From positions 108,021-172,020 of the forward strand of contig NZ_RDBO01000021.1 in the NCBI RefSeq assembly GCF_008120935.1: a stretch of DNA of 64,000 bases. The letters run 5' to 3'. Below, piece after piece: positions 58,623 to 64,000 of this stretch. The translations under genes were made by a program, and so were the position numbers. Every line of letters starts with the position of its first letter. The stretch's first letter is position 1. Under the pieces are notes generated by a model that saw only the letters and a program-made list of their open reading frames with translations, was not told the origin of the DNA and searched no databases. This stretch comes from Streptomyces sp. sk2.1 (GTDB lineage Bacteria; Actinomycetota; Actinomycetes; Streptomycetales; Streptomycetaceae).

Positions 58623-61567
58623 TCGGCGACGCCCCCCGTCCCGAAAGCCGTCCCGGGGGCTGTTCCCGGTGGTGCGCCGGTACCGGCCGCCGCGGCCCTG
58701 GCGGCCGCCTTCTCGATCACCGCCCGCTCGATCTGCCGGTCGATCTTGGCGCCGAGCGCCCGCACGATGTCCAGCACCACGCCCAGGACCAGCAGGTAGA
58801 CCCCGAAGTCGAAGAGGATCGGCGTGCCGATGTGGTACTCGCCGATCAGGGGCAGCCGGCCGTGGTGGGTCCAGGCGTGCAGGACCGTTCCGTCGGCGAG
58901 GCCGAGCAGGGCGACCCCGGTGGAGACGAACAGTCCGAGGCCGGTGAAGAGTCCGGGCTGGAGCGGTGCGGCCTCGGCGAGTTCGAAGCGTCCGCCCGCC
59001 AGGTAACGGGTGATCAGCGCGAGTCCGGCGACGAGTCCGGCGACGAAGCCTCCGCCCGGCATGTTCTCGGCGCAGAACAGCAGGTACACCGAGAGCACCA
59101 GGACCGGGTGGAACAGCAGCCGGGCCACGACCTCGAAGACGATGGAGCGGTGTTCGGGCGCCAGCGTCGAACCGGCCGCGAGCCAGCCGCGTTCCGGTGC
59201 CCCCTCGTCGCCGTGCGGAAGCCCCGTCAGGCCGGGGGACGTCACCGACCAGGCGGTCCGTCCCCGGATCTCCTCGCGCGGCGGTTCCTCGGTGCGGCGG
59301 TGCAGGTAGATCAGGCTCGTCACCCCGATCGCCGCCGCGGCGAGGACGGCGGACTCCCCCATCGTGTCCCAGGCGCGCAGGTCGACCAGGATGGTGGCCA
59401 CGACGTCCTTGAGCCCGTGGTGGGAGACCTCCTCGACCATGGCCGCGCCCGCCGGGTCCGCGGTACGGGCTGCGGCAGCGACCCACACCACCGTGCCGAG
59501 CGTCGCCGCCGCGGCCAGGGCCACCGGGATGCGCACCGCGCGCCGCCAGGTGCTGACCGACTCCTGGAAGTGCACCGGCATCCGCCGCAGCACCAGCACG
59601 AAGACGATCATCGACACGGTCTCGACGCAGAACTGGGTGAGCGCCAGGTCGGGGCCGCCCTGGACGACGAAGAGCAGCGCCGCGCCGTATCCGGTCAGTC
59701 CGGCCAGTACCACCGCCTTCATCCGGCGGCTGACGGTGAGGCACAGGAGGGCGGCCGCGCAGGTCAGTGCGGCGACGGCGCCCTGCAGGGGGACGTCCCA
59801 GAGCCGCGGGGCCGGGGCCCCCTGCCACGGCCGGTCCACGCCGAGGACGGTGAGCTGTCCGGCCAGCATCACGAGCAGGGTGGTGGCGAGGTAGACGGAG
59901 AGCGAGCCGCGCTGGACGAAGCCGGTGAGCTGGAGCGAGAAGCGTTCCAGGCCGAGCAGCAGATGTCCGAAGACGCTGTCGGCGGTCGGCCAGGCGATCC
60001 GGCGGGAGAGCCGGGTCACGGTGGTGCGGCCCAGGAAGAGCACCGCGCCGCCCGCCGTGGCGACGGCCGAGAGCAGCAGGGCGGTCCCGAAGCCGTGCCA
60101 GAGCGCGAGGTGGTACGGGTACGGGGACGGCGGGAACGTGTCCGCGTACGCGCCGAACAGCCGGTCGGTCCATTCGACGCCCGGTCCCAGCACCAGTCCG
60201 CAGAGCGCGAGCAGCGCGGGCGGCGCGAGGAAGGCCGGGCCCACCCGGTGCACCGGGGTGTCCTCGACTCCGGGCTTGCGGGCGAAGGCCCCCCAGACGA
60301 ACCGCGCGGTGTACGCGACGGTCAGGACCGAGCCGGCGACGGTGAGGCCCAGCGCCCAGTGGTCGGCGGTGGAGCCGTGCAGCAGTGCCTCGAACGCGGC
60401 TTCCTTGGCGGCGAATCCGAGCAGCGGCGGCAGGGCCGCCATGGACGCGGCGGCGAGCACCGCGACCGCGCAGACGTGCGGCAGGGCCCGGCCGACACCG
60501 GAGAGTCTGCGCAGGTCGCGGGTGCCGGCCGCGTGGTCGACGATGCCGGTGACGAGGAACAGCGGGGCCTTGAAGCAGGCGTGGCCCAGGATCATGGCGG
60601 CCGCGGCCAGTGCCGTGTCCCGGGTGCCGGCCCCGGCGAGCAGGGTGAGGAAGCCGAGCTGGCTGACGGTGCCGTAGGCGAGGACCAGTTTGAGGTCGTT
60701 CAGGCGCAGTGCCCGCCAGCCGCCGAGCAGCATGGTCGCGGCGCCGAGGACGATCACGACGGGCCGCCAGACCGGCACGTCGGCGAAGGCGGGCGCGAGC
60801 CGGGCGACCAGGTACACCCCGGCCTTCACCATCGCGGCGGCGTGCAGATAGGCGCTGACGGGCGTCGGTGCGGCCATGGCGTTGGGCAGCCAGAGGCTGA
60901 ACGGCCAGATCGCCGACTTGGACAGGGCCCCGCACAGGATCAGCAGCACCGCGATCGAGACGGCGGGTCCCGTCGGGGGCGGGTCGGCGAGGATGGCGGA
61001 GATGCGGTACGTGCCCGCCGTTCGGCCGAGGAGGAGGAAGCCGACGAACATCGCGAGGCCGCCGAGCGTGGTGACGGTGAGCGCCTGGAGTGCGGAGCGG
61101 CGGCTGTGCTTCTGCTCGCTGTCGTATCCGATCAGCAGGTACGAGAAGACCGTGGTCAGTTCCCAGAACACGTAGAGCGAGATCAGGTCGTCGGCGAGGA
61201 CGAGGGCGAGCATGGCGCCCGCGAACGCGAGCAGGTTCCCGGCGAATCCGGCCAGTTGCGGGGTCCGGCCGGTGAAGTACGAGGCGCAGTAGAGCAGGAC
61301 GAGCGTGCCGATCCCGGCCGCGAGCAGCACCATCAGTTCGGCGAGCGCGTCGAGCCTGAGGTCGACGGTGACGTCGTAGGCGGGCATCCACGGCCACGAC
61401 CAGGTGACGGAGCCGCCGGACGCGGTGGTGCTCCACTGCGTGGCCGCCCACCCGGTGGTGGCGGCCGGGGGCAGCGCGAGGAGGACGAAGGCGCGGCTGC
61501 CCAGCGCCCGCACCAGCGGGCGCGCGCAGGCGGCCAGGACGAAGTGGCAGACGATGAGAGCGGTCAT
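58619..61567 (-). CDS. mrpA: MrpA/MrpB fused Na+/H+ antiporter subunit
   Basis: A 982-residue polytopic protein with more than twenty predicted spans. The N-terminal two thirds are a NuoL-like antiporter domain (FWELTTVFSYLLIGYDS with membrane Glu, WPFSLWLPNAMAAPTPVSAYLHAAAMVKAGVYLVARL with the conserved Lys). The C-terminal third contains the MrpA tail and a MrpB-like domain (VVARLLFHPVLVLSVYLLFCAENMPGGGFVAGL). Fused MrpA-MrpB is normal in actinobacteria and makes the operon complete. The complex exchanges cytoplasmic Na+ (or K+) for external H+, giving pH and salt homeostasis. ATG 61567 is the operon's first gene; an inverted repeat lies 65-115 bases upstream. Confidence 0.94.
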   Translation of the reverse strand: MTALIVCHFVLAACARPLVRALGSRAFVLLALPPAATTGWAATQWSTTASGGSVTWSWPWMPAYDVTVDLRLDALAELMVLLAAGIGTLVLLYCASYFTGRTPQLAGFAGNLLAFAGAMLALVLADDLISLYVFWELTTVFSYLLIGYDSEQKHSRRSALQALTVTTLGGLAMFVGFLLLGRTAGTYRISAILADPPPTGPAVSIAVLLILCGALSKSAIWPFSLWLPNAMAAPTPVSAYLHAAAMVKAGVYLVARLAPAFADVPVWRPVVIVLGAATMLLGGWRALRLNDLKLVLAYGTVSQLGFLTLLAGAGTRDTALAAAAMILGHACFKAPLFLVTGIVDHAAGTRDLRRLSGVGRALPHVCAVAVLAAASMAALPPLLGFAAKEAAFEALLHGSTADHWALGLTVAGSVLTVAYTARFVWGAFARKPGVEDTPVHRVGPAFLAPPALLALCGLVLGPGVEWTDRLFGAYADTFPPSPYPYHLALWHGFGTALLLSAVATAGGAVLFLGRTTVTRLSRRIAWPTADSVFGHLLLGLERFSLQLTGFVQRGSLSVYLATTLLVMLAGQLTVLGVDRPWQGAPAPRLWDVPLQGAVAALTCAAALLCLTVSRRMKAVVLAGLTGYGAALLFVVQGGPDLALTQFCVETVSMIVFVLVLRRMPVHFQESVSTWRRAVRIPVALAAAATLGTVVWVAAAARTADPAGAAMVEEVSHHGLKDVVATILVDLRAWDTMGESAVLAAAAIGVTSLIYLHRRTEEPPREEIRGRTAWSVTSPGLTGLPHGDEGAPERGWLAAGSTLAPEHRSIVFEVVARLLFHPVLVLSVYLLFCAENMPGGGFVAGLVAGLALITRYLAGGRFELAEAAPLQPGLFTGLGLFVSTGVALLGLADGTVLHAWTHHGRLPLIGEYHIGTPILFDFGVYLLVLGVVLDIVRALGAKIDRQIERAVIEKAAARAAAAGTGAPPGTAPGTAFGTGGVAE

Positions 61568-61629
61568 GCGGTGCCGGTGGGCGTCCCGCGCCCGCTCCGG
61601 GCGGACGTCCGGGACCTGAACGATGCATT

Positions 61630-61680
61630 ACGGGCGAAGAGCACCGAATACAGATATATCCCTGACGGCTCTTCACCCGT
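61630..61680. promoter_or_regulatory. Inverted repeat flanking an A+T-rich core upstream of mrpA
   Basis: ACGGGCGAAGAGC (61630-61642) and GCTCTTCACCCGT (61668-61680) are complementary except for one base. The 25 bases between them include AGATATATC, a -10-like island. It lies 63-113 bases before the mrpA ATG, consistent with an operator/promoter. Confidence 0.5.
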
Positions 61681-61977
61681 ACGGCGCGCCGCATCCGGTG
61701 CGGCGCGGTGGGCCCGTCACCCCGGGCGCAACCCCGGAACCGGCCACTCCCCCACCGCCGTCGAGGGTCCGGGGAAGTGCGGGACGCACCCCGGCCGCTG
61801 CGCGAACCCTTGTGGACCGGGCGACTTCAGGGCTCGGTGATGAAGCTGTGCGCGATCGGTGATGCGCATGTGAGCCCGCTATCTGTTCGTTTTTTCACTG
61901 TGACTAATATCTTCCCGTCCAGATTCTCAACGGATTTGACCAGTCATGAGGCTGGCACCATCGTCAAGGAGCACGCC
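61681..61977. promoter_or_regulatory. Spacer with candidate promoter of the sensor kinase gene
   Basis: From 61881 the DNA turns unusually A+T-rich (CGTTTTTTCACTGTGACTAA at 61888-61907). TAATAT at 61905-61910 resembles a -10 element about 70 bases before the kinase start; no clear -35 is seen. AAGGAG at 61966-61971 is the only good ribosome site. The earlier part (61681-61880) shows nothing I can name. Confidence 0.45.
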
Positions 61978-64000
61978 CTGCGCACGCGCGCCTCACGGCG
62001 GACCGGATCGACCCCCATGTCGTTGCGGACAGCCCTGCTCGTACTGGCCATCGTTCCCGGTGTCGCACTGGCCGCCCTCTGGGCCGTCACCAGCGGCCAG
62101 ACCCTGCTGGACTTCCAGCGCCAGGCGGCCCAGGGGCAACTGGCCCAGAAGGCCGGTCAGCCGTCCAACATCGTGTACTACAACCTGCAGGAGGAGCGCC
62201 GGCTCAGCGCCGAGGCGCTCGCCCGGCACAAGGGCGCCACCGAGGCACTCCAGCAGCAGCGCAAGCTGACCGACAAGGCGGTCGAGAGCTTCCGTTCGCT
62301 CTCCGACGTGGCCACCGACGACGCCCCCTCCGAGGTCCGCGACGCGGTCGCCGAGGCCCGCGAGGCGATCGACCAGCTGCCCACCCAGCGCACCCTCGTC
62401 GACGAGGGCGGCAAGGAGCAGCAGAAGGCCGTGTACGGCTACTACACGGACCTGATCGCGGTCGACCTCGAACTCTTCGCGGCCCTCAGCCATGTCGACA
62501 ACGGCCACATCACCACGCTCTCGCAGCCGCTGGTCGACCTGTTCTGGACCAAGGAGATGATCTCCCGCTCGGACGCCCTGCTGGCGCGCGGCTGGGCCGA
62601 CGGGAAGCTGAGCGCCGCGGACCTGCGACTGGTCCGGGAGGCCGTCTCCGGCCAGGAACTCCAGTACTCCACCAAGGTCGTCCCCATGCTCCCCGCGGAC
62701 GAGAAGGCCATGTGGCAGGAGATCACCCGCAGCGACGCCTGGAAGGCCAAGTCCCGGGTGGAGAACGAGGTGCTGCGCCCGGCCGAGGCCGACGCGGACG
62801 GGTTCGTCGCCCTGGACGCCCGGGAGGAGACCTGGCGCGGGGCGATCGACGAACTCGACCCGCGGATCGAGGAACTGCTGGAGCACCGCACCGCCCTCGT
62901 GGTCGAGGAGGGCAAGGGCAGCGTCATGTCGCTGCTGCTCAGGATGGTGCTGATCAGCGTCATCGGTCTGCTGGCCGTGATCGCGGTCATCTGGACCACC
63001 TGGCGCCTCACCCGTAACCTCCGGCGCCGGATCGGTCATCTGCAGGAGCGGGCCGAGGAGCTGGAGAAGGCCCTGCCGGAGGTCGTCGAGCGGCTCGCGC
63101 AGGGCGAGCGGATCGACGTCGAGGCCGAGGCCCGGGCCATCGAGCGCGACGGCGAGAACGCCGGCGACGACGAGCTGACCCGGCTCGGCGACGCCCTCAA
63201 CCTGGCCCGCACCGGCGCGCTGGCCGCGGCCGTCAAACAGGCCGACCAGCACCGCGGCTTCGAGCGCCTGCTCCAGCGCATCGCCCGCCGCACCCAGCAG
63301 CTGATCGGCCAGCAGCTGAAGAAGCTGGACGAGCTGGAGCGCAAGCACGAGGACCCGGAGGTGCTCAACGGCCTCTTCGACCTCGACCACCTCACCGCCC
63401 GACTGCGGCGGTACGAGGAGAACCTGGTGATCCTCTCGGGCGGTTCGCCGCACCGGCGCTGGCGCAAGCCGGTCCCGCTGCTGGACGTGATGCGTTCCGC
63501 GCAGGGCGAGGTGCAGGACTACCGGCGCGTGGTGCTGGACATCGACGGCAGCCCCTGGCTGTCGGAGCGCGCCGTCGGCCCGGTCTCCCACGTGCTGGCC
63601 GAGCTGATCGAGAACGCGCTCAGCTTCTCCCGGCCGCCGAGCCCGGTCGAGGTCAGGGCCGCCAAGGTGATCCGGGGCCTGGCCATCGAGGTCGAGGACC
63701 GCGGCCTCGGGATGGACGAGGAGCAGCTGGCGGCGGCCAACGAGCTGATGGCCCGGCCGCCCCGGATGGACGTGCTCGCCCACGCCGACGACATCCGTCT
63801 CGGCCTGTACGTGATCGCGCGCCTCGCCGACCAGCACGGTCTGCGGGTGGAGTTCCGCTCCTCGGCGTACGGCGGCACCCGCGTGGTCGTGCTCGTGCCC
63901 GACGAGCTCACCGTGCCCGAACCGCGGACCGGCCCGGTCGGCGTGCGCGAGCACGTCCATCCGGGGCGGCCGGGCCATCAGCTCGTTGGCCGCCGCCAGC
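61978..64000 (+). CDS. Nitrate-sensing-domain histidine kinase (conservon CvnA-like), runs off right edge
   Basis: About 674 codons lie in the window without a stop. A first span (LRTALLVLAIVPGVALAALW) is followed by a ~280-residue extracytoplasmic helical domain like NIT nitrate/nitrite sensors. The second span is LLLRMVLISVIGLLAVIAVIW (about residues 320-340), then HAMP-like helices and an HATPase_c domain (N-box ELIENALSF near 542, DRGLGMDEEQ, GLYVIARLADQHG). No phospho-acceptor His box is obvious, as in CvnA proteins of actinobacterial conservons, which precede roadblock, DUF742 and GTPase genes. The start is unsure: CTG 61978 is six bases after AAGGAG, while ATG 62017 and TTG 61936 lack a site. 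The last ~55 bases are an inverted copy of 63726-63779. Confidence 0.82.
   Translation, partial: MRTRASRRTGSTPMSLRTALLVLAIVPGVALAALWAVTSGQTLLDFQRQAAQGQLAQKAGQPSNIVYYNLQEERRLSAEALARHKGATEALQQQRKLTDKAVESFRSLSDVATDDAPSEVRDAVAEAREAIDQLPTQRTLVDEGGKEQQKAVYGYYTDLIAVDLELFAALSHVDNGHITTLSQPLVDLFWTKEMISRSDALLARGWADGKLSAADLRLVREAVSGQELQYSTKVVPMLPADEKAMWQEITRSDAWKAKSRVENEVLRPAEADADGFVALDAREETWRGAIDELDPRIEELLEHRTALVVEEGKGSVMSLLLRMVLISVIGLLAVIAVIWTTWRLTRNLRRRIGHLQERAEELEKALPEVVERLAQGERIDVEAEARAIERDGENAGDDELTRLGDALNLARTGALAAAVKQADQHRGFERLLQRIARRTQQLIGQQLKKLDELERKHEDPEVLNGLFDLDHLTARLRRYEENLVILSGGSPHRRWRKPVPLLDVMRSAQGEVQDYRRVVLDIDGSPWLSERAVGPVSHVLAELIENALSFSRPPSPVEVRAAKVIRGLAIEVEDRGLGMDEEQLAAANELMARPPRMDVLAHADDIRLGLYVIARLADQHGLRVEFRSSAYGGTRVVVLVPDELTVPEPRTGPVGVREHVHPGRPGHQLVGRRQ
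63726..63779. repeat. Kinase segment forming arm 1 of the edge inverted repeat
   Basis: These 54 bases of the HATPase_c coding region recur as a perfect reverse complement at 63947-64000. With one mismatch at 63780/63946 the match extends to 63789. Confidence 0.92.
63947..64000. repeat. Inverted copy at the right window edge (arm 2)
   Basis: This is the exact reverse complement of 63726-63779 and reaches the window end, so its full length is unknown. It lies in the kinase frame and replaces the expected C-terminal sequence after EPRTGPVG with VREHVHPGRPGHQLVGRRQ. Confidence 0.92.

Noticed and set aside
57897..61694. One 1265-codon minus-strand frame linking mrpC to the region upstream of mrpA
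   Set aside because: Only its last ~240 codons (mrpC) are real; the rest is out of frame with mrpA, which has clear antiporter motifs.

Overview
This window is chromosomal DNA from a Streptomyces-like actinomycete. The evidence is the very high GC content, the strong GC3 bias that opens long spurious frames on both strands, frequent GTG starts, ATGA/GTGA translational coupling, Sec lipoproteins, an ECF42 sigma factor with its DGPF partner, a PASTA-less Ser/Thr kinase, a conservon-type sensor kinase, and a sugar ABC importer without its own ATPase. I see no rRNA, tRNA, CRISPR array, insertion sequence or prophage gene.

Region 1 (1-13.7 kb) is a cell-surface polysaccharide locus. It holds GDP-fucose synthesis (gmd and a partial fcl), a secreted beta-propeller/FnIII/LamG protein coupled to a lipoprotein and a GT2, two GT4 glycosyltransferases, a Wzy-like polymerase, a Wzx-like flippase, a Wzz/BY-kinase-like protein whose P-loop has lost its Lys and Ser/Thr, a TagD-like cytidylyltransferase and a CDP-alcohol phosphotransferase. 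A repeat-rich gap, an RNase HI and a tiny DUF6381-like protein follow.

Region 2 (15.2-42.8 kb) is a carbohydrate catabolic island. It has a LacI regulator and a GntR/LacI hybrid regulator, a DUF6807 (PmoA-like) protein, a D-2-hydroxyacid dehydrogenase-like protein, an enolase-superfamily enzyme, two FAD_oxidored-type flavoproteins, a Gfo/Idh/MocA oxidoreductase, a polysaccharide deacetylase, a GH38 alpha-mannosidase, an AXE1-like esterase, a secreted clan-A glycoside hydrolase with a CBM9-like tail, a binding protein with two permeases, and a 601-residue protein I do not recognise. Five near-identical LacI-type palindromes (consensus TGGAAAACGCTTTCCA) lie upstream of its transcription units, including the LacI gene itself, so the island looks like one regulon. 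The GntR hybrid has its own TGACGCGTCA-type operator cluster. A Ser/Thr kinase and two membrane proteins (27.7-30.9 kb) interrupt the island and look unrelated.

Region 3 (42.9-54.8 kb) is mixed: ECF42 sigma factor and DGPF protein with a recognisable autoregulatory promoter, a GT1 glycosyltransferase, two MFS exporters, htpG, a secreted beta-propeller phytase with a possible PHO box, and an acyl-CoA dehydrogenase-like flavoprotein. Perfect hairpin terminators mark several gene ends.

Region 4 (55-64 kb) is a complete Mrp-type Na+/H+ antiporter operon (A/B fusion, C, D, E, F, G, all overlapping by 4 bases), followed by the start of a nitrate-sensing-domain histidine kinase. The last gene, mrpG, runs into a 152-bp perfect inverted copy of its own 5' part and loses its stop codon, which leaves it in frame with the downstream acyl-CoA dehydrogenase. 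The right edge of the window repeats the pattern: the kinase gene runs into an inverted copy of its own ATPase-domain sequence. These fold-backs are either template-switch mutations or assembly/sequencing artefacts, and they are the strangest structural signal in the window.
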